From Pholiota molesta (lineage: Eukaryota > Basidiomycota > Agaricomycetes > Agaricales > Strophariaceae), in contig JACGCK010000280.1 in NCBI GenBank assembly GCA_014925825.1, positions 1 to 52,128 on the forward strand: a stretch of 52,128 nucleotides of DNA, in the 5' to 3' direction. Positions 1 through 14,207 of this stretch are shown piece by piece. Numbering within the stretch: position 1 is the first letter of the stretch; every line of letters begins with the position of its first letter. Below the pieces are notes generated by a model, which had not been told where the DNA came from, searched no databases, and worked only from the letters and a program-made list of their open reading frames with translations. The position numbers and the translations under genes are program-made.

Positions 1-8
1 TTTTCGTC

Positions 9-2576
9 GTGCACGGAATAGCGCCCTCATCCATGGTTAATCCTGGCGCTTTCAAAGGAACTCGGAAAGAGTTCCTCGCTGCTCAATCTACACTTTATGC
101 CAACGCCGTCATAAATAACCATGTCGCCGATACGGTTTCCGACATCCAGCGACGTTATTTCAAACGCTACCCTATCACACTTGCTCATGACGAAGAGCCG
201 AGCGAAGATTGGCTGTCTCAAGTTGACGACAACGCGCCCGAAACGGATTTGGATCCTCCCAGCGCTGAAGGGCTGGATGAAGAGGCCCTCGAAGCTGCCC
301 AAAAAATATATGACGACCAAATCAAGCTCATAAAACTGCGCAAAGAGGTATGCATATCGTTCTTTTTGATTGTTGATACATCAGCTTAACGGTATTCAAT
401 TCTATCTAGCAAATATCCCGCCGTCTTAAATACCAGCACTCGAAATCCCTGGACGTTCCTTCCAAGTTCCAGGGAGGCACGGACGATCCGATGTTTGTTC
501 TAATGTCGAATCTCACTGGTTGTGCCGCTCAAAAGCCTCGACGAAAAACTGGTTACCACGTTTGGGCTCCTTCAAGTCGGCCTTCTCTTGACGCCCTCAT
601 CGAAGAACGGGCAAAGGATGCCAACATTTCTGGAAGGCAAAAGGTTGGATTACGAACCCAGGTCTACAAAGAAGCTTACGAAAAGCTGGACGAGGACGAA
701 AAGGCCGAGTGGGAAGCGAAGGCAACGATCCAATATGAAGAAGCCTTGAAGAGTTTCGAACAGTCGCTCACAGCTCCGCCCTCCACTAAGCCGGAGGATC
801 GACAAAGGTGAGTTGTTTTCGTTATTGAAAGATCTCGTTTCTTACAAGTTGTTGTAAGGGTGATTGGTGGTCTTCCTAAAGTTGCCCAGCCTATCTTGGA
901 CATGATCGCCGACTACACTGGCTGGAAGGTTACCTTAATTGCAGGAGGCCCCAGAGCCGGCAGACAGCGGGCGTCTCAATATGATTAGGTACGTTCCGTT
1001 GATTTTAACACGTATTCAGCCTACTAACAGTTCCGAAAGCATGCATTCCGGGACAACGTCCGGCTTGACCCCGATGAATTTTGGGAGGTCGGAGCGTGGG
1101 CCGTATAAAACCTTTCTAGTCCCCGTATTCGCCAACTTTCTCAAGAAATGCTATAGTAAGTAACGAATTAGCTATCATTCAGAAACATATTAAATCCTTG
1201 ATTTCTTTAGCTGTAGAAGAGTGCCGTGCCGCTGCGCTTCCTATCGAACACGAATCTCTTGCAGATATACTCAATGCCGATGCTTCAAATTGGGAGATCC
1301 ACTCCATGGATGAGAACGTGCGCCTTGCCGGACCATCGAAACTCAATACACCATCGGTTGCGAATTTCTCTACCCCACGCCAACCTTTTCGAAACTATCA
1401 GGACAAAGAGCCCGCTTTGAATTTACCGACGCCATACAAAGTACCCGAAAAAGCTGGACCTACAACTCAGATACAGAGGACGGCCAAATCAAAGGCAAAA
1501 TCCTCGATGCTTGCTTTGGCTCCCAGAACCCCAGCGTCTTCGCATGTTCCAATGTCGCGACCATCGTTTCATCCGTCCCGTGCCCCATCCCGTAGTCCGT
1601 CTCCTGCGCCATCTCATGGCCCATCGCCTTCGCCCTCTCGCGGTCCGCCACCTCTGCCAGCAGCGTTTATCGCACTGTCTCGCGGCCCATCTCCAGTACC
1701 ATCTCGCGGCCCATCACCGGTACCCTCTCGTTGCTCACCTGCAATGACGCCCGCCGCTTCCACCCAAGTAAAGGCAACAACAAAGAAGCGTGCAAGGGAA
1801 ACAGATGGGGCCGACACATTCGATCTTCGCCAACGGATGCGTATGCGGCTATCAGAAATGCAAGCCGATTCATCCAACAGTGTCGAAGGTTGTGGGACAA
1901 CCACCGACTCAAGTGCCGCGATGGACAACGGTGCTGAGATGGGGGAACTGGCGGCGTCGATTCCAACCGAATGGGACACGCAGTATCTACATCGGTTGCT
2001 GGCGTCGGTGCGAATGCCAATTCTTTATCCTCGCGCGTATCCTCCGACGATGCCCCACCCCTCTCCCCGCTGTGGTTCAAGACGGCCCTCGTCCTCCTCT
2101 GTTCGAAGGATTTGGGAGATAATTGGAATGGACTTCTGTCTTCGTGGATCCAATTCGAAGGACGATCGTACTACAAAGAGAATGGGATATTGGGGAACCA
2201 GGGACGTCCTCAGTTCGTTGCCGACTGGATTCGCCACGCACGATCACCAAAATATCGGCCTAAAAACGTAAAGTTGGAAAGTTTTGACCGGATGTTCTGG
2301 GTTTGGTGGCGTAGCTTGCAGCCGGATTGGCGCACAGATGACGGAAGCGGCGTCCTTCCACGAACAGCGGGCGATCTCGACGCAATCCGAAAGCCTGGCA
2401 AGAATGGCATTCTCAGCGTGCTCGCTATGGTATTTTTCTGGGGGCTTGCCACTGAGCAGGAGGAGGGTGATGGAGGCAAACAGGCATGGAAAGCGGCAGT
2501 AGATGATGTGGATTGGGTGTTGAAGGGTCTGTTGCTGTCCTTGGATCTCGAAACGCCAGCCGATTCTGGCGTTTAG
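9..2576 (+). pseudogene. Agaricomycete repeat-family protein with HMG-box-like segment, frameshifted
   Basis: A multi-exon gene of a family seen in many copies in Agaricomycetes; its function is unknown. The reading frame is open to the left window edge, so the start may lie outside; the first ATG is at 33. Introns seen are about 348-409, 808-858, 989-1030 and 1156-1210. The exon at 410-807 has a segment rich in basic and acidic residues (KEAYEKLDEDEKAEWEAKA) resembling the last helices of an HMG box. A Ser-Pro-Arg repeat region follows at about 1550-1740 (for example RGPSPVPSRGPSPVPSR). The C-terminal part (1941-2576) is the Trp-rich domain of the family (DRMFWVWWRSLQPDW). Near 949-953 an extra base moves the frame from AGGP to EPADSGRLNMI, and the 1198 frame joins the C-terminal frame only through a weak intron (1889-1938) or a second frameshift. 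I infer a decayed or misassembled copy. HMG similarity is only suggestive. Confidence 0.6.
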
Positions 2577-3733
2577 TGGCGTACTGTCTTTTCTTTCTTA
2601 GTATATATATAGCCCATGTTTTCGGCAATAATTAGCGTAGACGCCTGAAATAGATCATGACATCATACATCAATAGTGAGGAGCCGTCGGTTACCGCGAT
2701 GCTTGATCCGAATATTTGATGTGCATGTACCCGAGCCCCCGAGACAAATGTAAATCATGCCAGCGCATTTGCTATAGGAATAGCTACACGACACCAATAA
2801 ATAACATACTGGTACTGTTAGAAACGTATTGAGCAGAGCTATTTTATGGCATTTTATATATTGCAATATATGCAATTTTGAAGGTGCTAAAGTGCGCAAT
2901 ATATTTAAAAGTAAATGTACTATAGAGCAAGAATGGCGGCGCCTATTATTATAAATAAACTTGTTTTATAAGCGCAATAAACGTGCCTACAAGCTTGCTT
3001 TTGGAAATCGAAAAACGAGCCATTTTTGGCCGAGAAAGAGAGCATTTATACGAACTGAGTTCAGTATTTGGTGAATTAAAGGTGAACGGCTATAGCTAAA
3101 ATTATGAAACCTTCACCACTAGATTCAGTTTAAAAATGCGAATCTATCCATATAAAATACCTCTATATTTGCTCAGACAGTGCGGACAAACCACACAAAT
3201 GCATCCCCTGCAGTATGGTCAATTACCATTTTGAGAATTTCCCACCCCTAGTAAAGTTGAGTCATGTGGTTGAGTCATGTGGTGGTAAGAAATGTCATGT
3301 GAAAAAAGAATCAGGTGATCATTCTACTGATATGTAGCTGAGATGTAGCTGAGATTGAAATACTGTTCCCAGATAGGCCCAGCTAAGCCCCAATGCAAAT
3401 TGGCAGCGTGGATATATCACTCATGAATGCCAATATGCATGGGTTGATACATCATACTGCCAGTAACTGGTGAATCAGGGCCTTTCGACGGCAAGCGACT
3501 CAGATGTAACACCAATTCCTGGACCACAATCAAGTACAACTCCGGCTGTAATATCAAGTCGTCACACTCGTGCATCAAACTTGGCAGCTGGGCGTCTACG
3601 TCGAGAACAGCTTAAGGATGCTCTTCTTCGACATAAAGAGAGGCGTGCACGATATGACAGCTCCGAAAATGACAGCAATTAAATTTTAGATCTATAGTAG
3701 AAATAACAATAGAAATAAAATATACATTCAAAT
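2577..3733. other. AT-rich intergenic stretch with short tandem repeats
   Basis: AT-rich DNA between the two repeat-family genes. I see no convincing gene. It contains two small direct repeats: GAGTCATGTGGT twice around 3258-3285, and ATGTAGCTGAG twice around 3331-3353. An open frame at 3470-3682 ending in a basic tail (LRREQLKDALLRHKERRARY) starts from GTG only. It could be a scrap of a repeat protein, but it has no recognisable domain. The base composition contrasts with the GC-rich conserved genes further right. Confidence 0.4.
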
Positions 3734-5414
3734 TTAAAGGTTTGCGAAATCTTCTTGCGTGAACTCGTAGTTGAGCTCGAAGGGCCCACCAGCATTTTGA
3801 GTCCAGTCATCAGATGGTGGTTGCATAGCAGATGTCGATGGCAATCCTGTATTAATTGTCTCAGTAGAAGCATATAAAACAATATTCAAAACATACCCGC
3901 AGATACGCGTAACTTTGCCATGTTAAGCTCATGCTCGAATTGCATCTTCTTGAGCTCGATTTCCTGCTGCATCTTTGCCTTGCGCTTTTTGGCCTTCTCT
4001 TCCCTAGCCTGGCACTTGAGTGCGAGTTTTGCCTTGATGATGTCACGCTGAGCTTGACTGTTTTCAATTCGGACACGTGCCGAAGCCTCGATTTTTGCCT
4101 TGTTGACTTCTAGTTCTTTCTGGCGAGTTAGTTCCTCAGCCTGAGCAGCAACACTTAACTCTTCCAAGCGTGTACGCTTTTTGGGGCCAGCAGTGGAAGA
4201 TGCCAGCTTGGATTTGCCAGGTTGGGCGAGAGTCTTGACTGTCGGCTTGATATCCTCTGAGTCGCTAAGGACAAGAGCAGCCTTGCGCTTGACATTAGAC
4301 TATAATGCAAATCAACTCAAACACGTAATCCTATACATTATAGATGACTTACCTTTTTTTCTTCCAGAGCTTCCGACTCAATGTCTAAGTCAGAAGTTGC
4401 CATGATAGCATCTGCAACATCGTCATTGAGGATGTTGTGCCCAGGACCTTCTGAAGTGGGTGCCTCTGAAGTCACCACATCATCATCATCGTCAACACTT
4501 GGATCCGCTAAATTTTGAAGAACTCCAACGTCGATGCTGGACGAGCTATTCCCAACCCCAACAGTCACGATATTCGGGCGCTCAGCGATTAAACTGCGCA
4601 TCTCGAGGTACCACGGACATTCAGCAATGATTTCCGCTGAGAAGGAAGTCAGTAATAGGCACCATGATGATACATGTATAACGTGCTTACCCCACTTGTT
4701 CGTAAACGAGTTGTTCAATGACATATCCACGTCTTCTGCACGTTCAATCCCTTGACCAGTTTTCCCCAGTGTTTCGTTATGTTCGTGAGTGATTTTTGTC
4801 ATCCTGTTCAACATTATAAGCATAAATTGAGAAAAGAAAGATAGATACGGATGAATACTTACCGTACTAGACGGTTTTTGATTTTTGCACCCCATACGCT
4901 CTGTCGCTGAGAGGCTGTTCAGCCGTTGGGACAGTTGAGGGTGTAGGAAAAGGCCTTCTTGTAGTCCTCATGGTCTTCGAAGAGCTCGATTGCAAGCTTC
5001 CATTGCCAGACTGTTTTTTTGTTTCCGCCGCTGTTCAATGAAGCCATGTTGCCGCCAGGAGATGGGTATAGTCCCTGCTTGATGTTTGGATTTGCCAAGA
5101 TTGCATTCACGAGCTTGAGGCTAAGTGAACCATTCCAGCTAAAGGGCTTAATTAGTAGGGTAGTTTGAAAGTAGTAAATGAACGACGCACTCTATCTTAC
5201 ACTTCTCTTCACCCTCTCCGTCATCCTCAGGCAGAGGCTTGGCTGGTTTAGATTCCTCAGCATCAACCTTCTTGCCCCTCTTCTTAGTGACAGGCTTGGA
5301 AGCCTTTTCCGTTGTATTAGCAGTAGCGGAAGACCGAGGATGGCGCATAAGAGATCTGCGAGATGGATGGGATACAGATAAGGATGGACTCGCTCTCGGT
5401 AGAATAACAGGCAC
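3734..5414 (-). pseudogene. NAM-like/Myb-SANT-like agaricomycete repeat protein with in-frame stop
   Basis: Minus-strand gene of about six exons. Exons join cleanly: the first part (start at 5414, or at the internal Met near 5348) has a basic region KPVTKKRGKKVD. Next comes a segment resembling a Myb/SANT-like fold (KKTVWQWKLAIELFEDHEDY), then KTGQGIERAEDVD, CPWYLEMRSLIAERPNIV and an acidic stretch. A long charged coiled coil follows (AEELTRQKELEVNKAKIEA to about 3890), and the C-terminus ends in EFTQEDFANL with a stop at 3734-3736. Introns include about 5143-5190, 4805-4860, 4640-4690, 4302-4352 and 3847-3897. At 4919-4921 a TGA lies in frame between LNCPNG and the continuing exon (QSVWGAKIKNRLVR), which fits a CGA-to-TGA change. 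The family is multi-copy in polypores and resembles the NAM-associated C-terminal domain of Harbinger-type elements. Its function is unknown. I call it a pseudogene because of the stop. Confidence 0.62.
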
Positions 5415-5484
5415 TTACAAGTTACATAATCTTTTATATATATTAATTTAATTCAATTGAATTTACAAAAGAGGGCATAACAAG

Positions 5485-5640
5485 GAGAAACGGCGAAGCC
5501 AGAATCGCGTTTCTGAGTGTGGATTCTCCTCCAGAGGCGGATTCAGGCGTTTCTGTTTCTGTAGTTTCCCACGTTTCTGGGTGATACGAGTCGTCGAGAA
5601 ACGCCTCAGAAACGCCTCGTGAAACGGCATCAGAAACGCC
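5485..5640. repeat. Array of inverted GTTTCTG / CAGAAAC motifs
   Basis: About nine copies of a 7-10 base motif lie in 155 bp, in both orientations. GGCGTTTCTG is at 5546-5555, and its exact inverse CAGAAACGCC is at 5607-5616 and 5631-5640. Related copies are near 5485, 5508, 5554, 5571, 5595 and 5621. The two sides could pair into a hairpin centred near 5585. It lies upstream of the minus-strand NAM-like gene and could be a non-autonomous element end or a regulatory cluster. An open frame crosses it on the minus strand but looks like translated repeat. Confidence 0.55.
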
Positions 5641-5664
5641 CACTCTGACCCCCCCTACTATCTA

Positions 5665-6137
5665 TGCTGACTATCATTTCTGGGGCTTTTATCTGCGTTG
5701 CTGGAACGTACGTTTCGGTTAAGGTGAGTCCAAGATTTGTACCCTTATGTGTACCATGAATATTGAGTTTAATACTTGCATTCACATAGCTTATCATTGC
5801 CGCTCATGATAATGGGCTGATCGGAAAACCTTTCACTTGCTTATAGTATGTTGATACCATGTATTTTCTGCATCGGAGGTTAAGATATTGAGATTACTGC
5901 GTGCACTCGAACTTAGTATACCCACCCTACAAATACCCTGCAAACGACTTAATCAGGATATCGTTGGATCAATTATTTCCCGTTCGTGATGATGAAGCGT
6001 TGCAAATACCGTGTGGCGGATTCTTCGCAAGTGACCCCGAATCTGTCGAGTTATCTTTTGAGTTGTGGCATATGATCGATCTTATGATCGTCCCGACGGC
6101 CACTGTGCCGGGGGATGACGCACTTTACTTGGATTAG
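5665..6137 (+). CDS. Uncertain hypothetical ORF upstream of the aldo-keto reductase pair
   Basis: An ATG at 5665 opens a hydrophobic start (MLTIISGAFICVAGTYVSVK) followed by a good donor (gtgagt at about 5725) and an acceptor near 5790. The following frame ends early unless a further intron is used. A longer open frame at 5901-6137 encodes PPYKYPANDLIRISLDQLF and a hydrophobic, acidic tail. I do not recognise it. Its stop overlaps the TATA palindrome of the next gene, which argues against a healthy separate gene. It is either a small orphan gene or a relic. Confidence 0.2.
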
Positions 6138-6151
6138 ATTATATATAATCT
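6136..6151 (+). promoter_or_regulatory. TATA-box palindrome of first aldo-keto reductase
   Basis: AGATTATATATAATCT is a perfect 16-bp palindrome containing TATATATA. It lies 67 bases before the ATG at 6219, a normal distance for a fungal TATA element. The role is inferred from position and sequence only. Confidence 0.5.
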
Positions 6152-6218
6152 CTCGCAGGCCCTTCGCCGCATATCGCAAACCTTTTGCGACATTCTCACC
6201 AACCTTCCACCTGAAACA

Positions 6219-7856
<1,638 letters not shown>

Positions 7857-8226
7857 GCGGCTTATATTCGTTTATGTATTAAACTTATAGTGAGAAACGT
7901 CATTGTATATTTTAACGTTCTATCATGATCATAGATCCTGTGCGACAACCCTCTGAAATTTCATGCACAATTTAGCATTTGATTGCGCGATCTACGACAT
8001 AATTGCGCTCCTTGAAGCTCACTCCTTTAGGTTCTACAGAACAACTTGAGCTCTCGGTTTATACCGTTCAAGCCGGTTAGCATCCGAAGACCTTGCAGAT
8101 CAATTGTAGATTATAGACTCTAGAGATCCCGTGGCTACTTCTGCGTGGCCCCATTCATGATACAGACGTTTCCAAGAATAACTCGGATCGCGTCAGCGAG
8201 CTCTTAATCTACATAACGGCTGTACA
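7857..8226. other. Spacer between the tandem aldo-keto reductases
   Basis: 3' end of copy 1 and upstream DNA of copy 2. I see no gene here. The only clear signal is the TATA element at its right end. Confidence 0.5.
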
Positions 8227-8234
8227 TATAAATA
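8227..8234 (+). promoter_or_regulatory. TATA box of second aldo-keto reductase
   Basis: TATAAATA lies 49 bases upstream of the ATG at 8284. It is called from sequence and position only. Confidence 0.5.
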
Positions 8235-8283
8235 TCTGTGGGTTTGAGCTCGCTTCGCCGACTAAGACTCTCACAAACCCATC

Positions 8284-10100
<1,817 letters not shown>

Positions 10101-10179
10101 ATTGTTGCCATGTATACGAACCCTGCGTCAAGAAACGCAAAGAAAAGAATTGTATCAATACAGTGCTTTCGGTCCTTTC

Positions 10180-13100
10180 CTACCTCGTATCGAGCATCGA
10201 CCTGCTCCACTTGCCCATAAGTTCATCAATCTTCAACAGCACACCCGCTGCCGCACGGCTCAGCTTCACCTCATGGAGCCCTCCACCACCCTGCACCCGC
10301 AGTCCCCGCTCCAGGCTCGTGAACACCTTCTCTGCCCACTCGCGCAAGCCCAGCACCAGCGTGGTATGTTCGAGCCCCAGAATCCGCCCGCCGTCCAGCT
10401 CCAGCGCACCGTTCAGCACCACCAACGCCAGCTCCAGGGCGGCCGTCAGCACCGCAGCCTCCTTGGCCTGCCGGTCCTCCTCTGCTGCAGCCGCGCCATC
10501 CGCCTCGAGCTCTGCCTGCGAGATCGGCCGCTGCCCACCGTCACCGCCAGCTCCAGCGCGCCGGGGGCGACGATGCCGATCCACTCCGGCGCATGCTGCG
10601 CGGCGTGCACGAGGATGGCGAGCGTGCGCAGGAGCTGCGCGAGCACCAGCGGGCTGAGGACGAGGCCGTGCCCGCGCCGTAGTACCGGCCCCGGCCGGGC
10701 TGGTGCGCCGTGCGCGCCTCGCGCGCCTGCTCGTCGCGCAGGAACGCCCAGAACGCGTGGATGAGCGGCATGATGAAGTGCGCGGCGGCGACGTCGATGA
10801 AGCGCGTTGGTGGACGCGCGAGGGGCGCTTGCTGCGCTGAGTAGGGGTTGAGGTCGGATGGCGCGGGGAGCTCTGTCACGCCTGGGCGGGGTTTCTGCAG
10901 GCGCAGGCGGCGCTCGCGGACGATCTCTGGTGCGGTCTCGCTCGCGGCGCGCTCCTTCTCGAGCGTGAGGCGGCTGATGTCGTCCATGATCTGCGGGAGG
11001 CTGTCCGTGTCTGCGTGGCCTGCTGCGTGAGGTACTTGCGGTGCAGCGGTGCTGGGAGGGTCTTGCTTGGGAATGCCGTGCGCTGTTCGGGGACACGCGT
11101 GGGCGGAACGGGGAGGCCGGCGAGCTCGCGCGCGCCGAGCGCAAGGGCGTTGAGTGCGACGAAGCGCTGTTCGACGGAGTACTGGTTTTTGAAGAATTCT
11201 TGGATGAGTGTTCTATACGCCAACCTAAGAGTTAGCGAAATCCTACTAGATTTTGGAAAAGTGACTTACGGTGCAGCCTTCGTGGGTGCGCCCACCACAA
11301 GCGCCCTCAGCGCTCCCTGCCGCTTTTCGTCGAACCCATCGAGCTCGTAATTGTTGTTCATCCCCAGCAGTATGCATACCAGGTTCACGGCATTCTCTTC
11401 GAGCTCCGTCCCGTATCCCATCTTCCGTCGAATCAGCTCCTCTGCAACGGTCAGCCCCATCTCAATCCTGTCTGCTTCATGTGGATCGTCTGGGCCTCCG
11501 CCCTTGGCCGCTCCAACTGCAGTAGACCCGCGGAGGAGGTCACCAAGCTGCGCCAGATACACTGGACGCGCAACCTTTTGGCGTCCGACGTTGAGCGTGG
11601 GTTCGGCTTCGATCTCGGCGAGCTCGGCGGGCGTTGGGGAGGAGGAGCGCGACGAGGATGGTGGGGAAGCGTACCCCGTCATCGAGTCGTCCGAGTCGTA
11701 CCCCGATAATGTGGGTACGAAGGTAGCGCGGGGGATGTCATTGGCAGGACTAGCCACTTCTGGGCCGCGAGAGAGGCGCGTGCGCCAGGTGCTGCAATTT
11801 CCTCGACCGCTATTGCCTCTTCTGTCTCTTTCTCTCCTTCATCCGCAGGGAGCGCTGCATCGACGTCGCGTGTTTCCAGCAGTGCCCTCAGCGCACGGCA
11901 CCACGGTCGGCCTTGGTCGTCACCCTCCCAGTCGCCAAATGCGAGCTTCTTCTCTGCGCGCTGGGCGATGACTTCGGCCGCCAGCATGCCGCACCGTCGC
12001 ACGGCGGGGTCAAGGTGGGAGATGTATGTACTGATGCCTTTTATGAAGGTGGGGTTGGAGACAAGCGTGCTGGTTGAAGAAGCCGGGAGATAAGAGGCTG
12101 TAAGGAGGAAGAGAGCAGTTGTATCTGTAGATTGTTAGGATATTGGGGGAAAACTGGAGGTACAAGTTTAGCTTACATCGGTGCCGCGAAATGAGTGAAT
12201 GTTTTATGTGCTCGGGGGATGCCCATAGATCGAGGACTACGTCCAAGAATGCTTCGAGAACTTTACTAGCCAAATAGCTATAAGTTAAATGTCTGGCATT
12301 GACAGTATCAGAAAGAACTTGCCTTTCAAGTTAATCTTGGCCCCACGCGCCCCACCCGATATCCACGCTACAAACACACGCGCGAAGGCTTCGGGCCACT
12401 CGCGGTCCAGTACAACGCTTGTCGCCACTTCCCACAGCGCCTGCTTGTCACCTCCGGGATTTATACTCCCGACCACGCTCTGGAGCAGCGCCGCCTCACC
12501 GCGCATACGGGATCTTGCTGGGGCGCTCGCGTCTGTCGAGGGATTAATCGATTCCACTGTGGGCGCAAGTGTGCCGAAGAGAGACGCGAGGATTGACTGC
12601 AGGGTGAGGCTGGAGGGGAGAACGAGGAATATGGAGTGCCAAAACACGTTGTAGGCGGAGGGGGTAGGAGAGTTCATGTCGAGGCGGGCACGGATCGCGG
12701 GGAGAGCAGAGGAGAAGAAGGACGGCTGGGAGCGCGCGACGGGGGGCCGAGCAGGGAAGAGCCCGACATTGACGAGTTTCGTGAACAGATACGCGAGTGC
12801 ATCAAGGTGTCGCTCGTCTTTTATTGAGAGCTCCCAGATCAGCACTTCTAGCCTGACACTCAGACGCCCAAAGTATATCCCGTTCTCCAGAGTCTCCGGC
12901 GTATCTGTGCGCGCTCGTTCAGCGAGTGAGTTGGCGACCTTGCCTGGGACCATGCAGACGTCGCGGACGCAGTCTTCCCACTCGACCTCCCTAATCCTCT
13001 TGTCCGTGTTGCTCTTGCCATCGCCGAAGACCGCGAAATAAATGCGATCAATAGGGTATTCCACGACGAGCCGCTCGAGGCACTTGAGGCCAAACTCTGT

Positions 13101-13471
13101 CATCGGGGCGGAGACGAGGGTGCCATATGCGAGGCGCGCGATGTCTCCTGCGGCCTGACGTGAGTTGTAGAAGACGTCCGGGACGAAGTACGCGGTCAGC
13201 AGGCTCTCCTGGCCCTCATCCTCCTTGGCGAGCTCGGGGGCCCATACCGGTGCGATGTGGGTCAGAAGCAGCCTCTGTATCTGCGGTATGTGCTTTTGGA
13301 TGACGAAGGTATGCGTGGGTAGTGGCGAGGAGTTGTAGGATGGAAGCGCGGAGGGAGAAGCTCGAGTGCCGCGAGCGGGGCTACGAGGAGGGATCGAAGA
13401 GTCTGTAAGGAGTCTATGGGGGCGCGAAGACGGTCGATGAGGGCATGGATTTGGGTGGTGTCTGGGTCCAT
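10180..13471 (-). CDS. TEL2: Telomere length regulation protein TEL2 homologue, with five apparent -1 frameshifts
   Basis: TEL2 is the core of the TTT co-chaperone complex (TEL2-TTI1-TTI2) that matures PIKK kinases such as TOR, ATM and ATR. The minus-strand gene starts at 13471 (MDPDTTQIHALIDRLRA). Family landmarks are a helical-repeat N-half (GLKCLERLVVEYPIDRIYFA), NYLASKVLEAFLD after a 41-bp intron near 12325, ISTYISHLDPAVRRCGMLAAE, and the TEL2 C-terminal domain (GYDSDDSMTGYA, ARPVYLAQLGDLL, GYGTELEENAVNLV, HFIMPLIHAFWAFLRDE). It ends in LLKIDELMGKWSRSML. The reading frame breaks about five times (near 13335-13355, 11750-11760, 10997-11013, 10662-10678 and 10531-10542), each needing one added base in a G or C run. 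TEL2 is essential in yeasts, so I read these as sequence errors rather than loss. It is convergent with the aldo-keto reductase, 79 bp apart. Confidence 0.85.
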
Positions 13472-14207
13472 GGTGGGCGTTGGTGGACATCGTGGAGAGA
13501 GGCAAATCGCAAGCAAATCAGACTTGCCTCATCACTTGACCTCGACAAATAAACACCACCCACTGGCACAACAGGACTTGGATAACATCTATGTACGATA
13601 TACATACGTTTAATCCACAAACGCACTCACTATTCGGCGACGAAAGCCTTGGAGGCTACACTGACGTAATATGGATTGCTTGATTTGGACAAGGAAAGTG
13701 CCGAGTCGGCTAAATGGTGCTCAGTCTGCACTTGCCTTGCCTCTCCTCTCCTCCACCTCCTCTTCACCGCCCGTTATCCGTCTCTGTCGCCTCCTACACG
13801 CTAGCTCTTGGACACAGCAGCTTTATGGCATCATGGCCTCTCTTACGGCCGACTAGAACGCGGTCTGCACGCGTCGTGCTCCGCTATTCACTGCCAACTT
13901 TCAATCTTCACCTCTGCGACGCGTGCTGATCTCTGGTTTGCCTGGCTGCTCGTCTGCAACTCTCTGGGCACAGATCTCCCCCCTCTCTGGTACCCATTAA
14001 CCCTGGGATCTTCTCTACGTTCTCCCAGCCTTTTTTTGGTAGCGCAATGAAGACTCAGAGCGTCCGTGCACTCTCAATCCCACGTGATGCTCTGTGGCTC
14101 TAGTGCAACTGAACTGGGGCCGTCCATGTCCATCCTTTCCCTCCTTGTCTTCCCCCGCTCCTCTCAATTCCCATCCACAACCTGCACAGCATCCCGTCCT
14201 TGTTGTA
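13472..14207. promoter_or_regulatory. Divergent promoter region of TEL2 and linker histone H1-A
   Basis: 736 bp between two divergent start codons, with CT-rich tracts typical of fungal promoters. Two MluI cell-cycle boxes (ACGCGT) are present at 13869-13874 and 13919-13924, and an E-box CACGTG lies near 14083. ACGCGT is the binding site of MBF, which drives S-phase genes in yeasts; a role here is inferred. No gene is seen. Confidence 0.45.

Noticed and set aside
10446..11144. Long Arg-rich open frames in TEL2 in other frames on both strands
   Set aside because: Produced by high GC content. Only the short conserved pieces that match TEL2 blocks are real.
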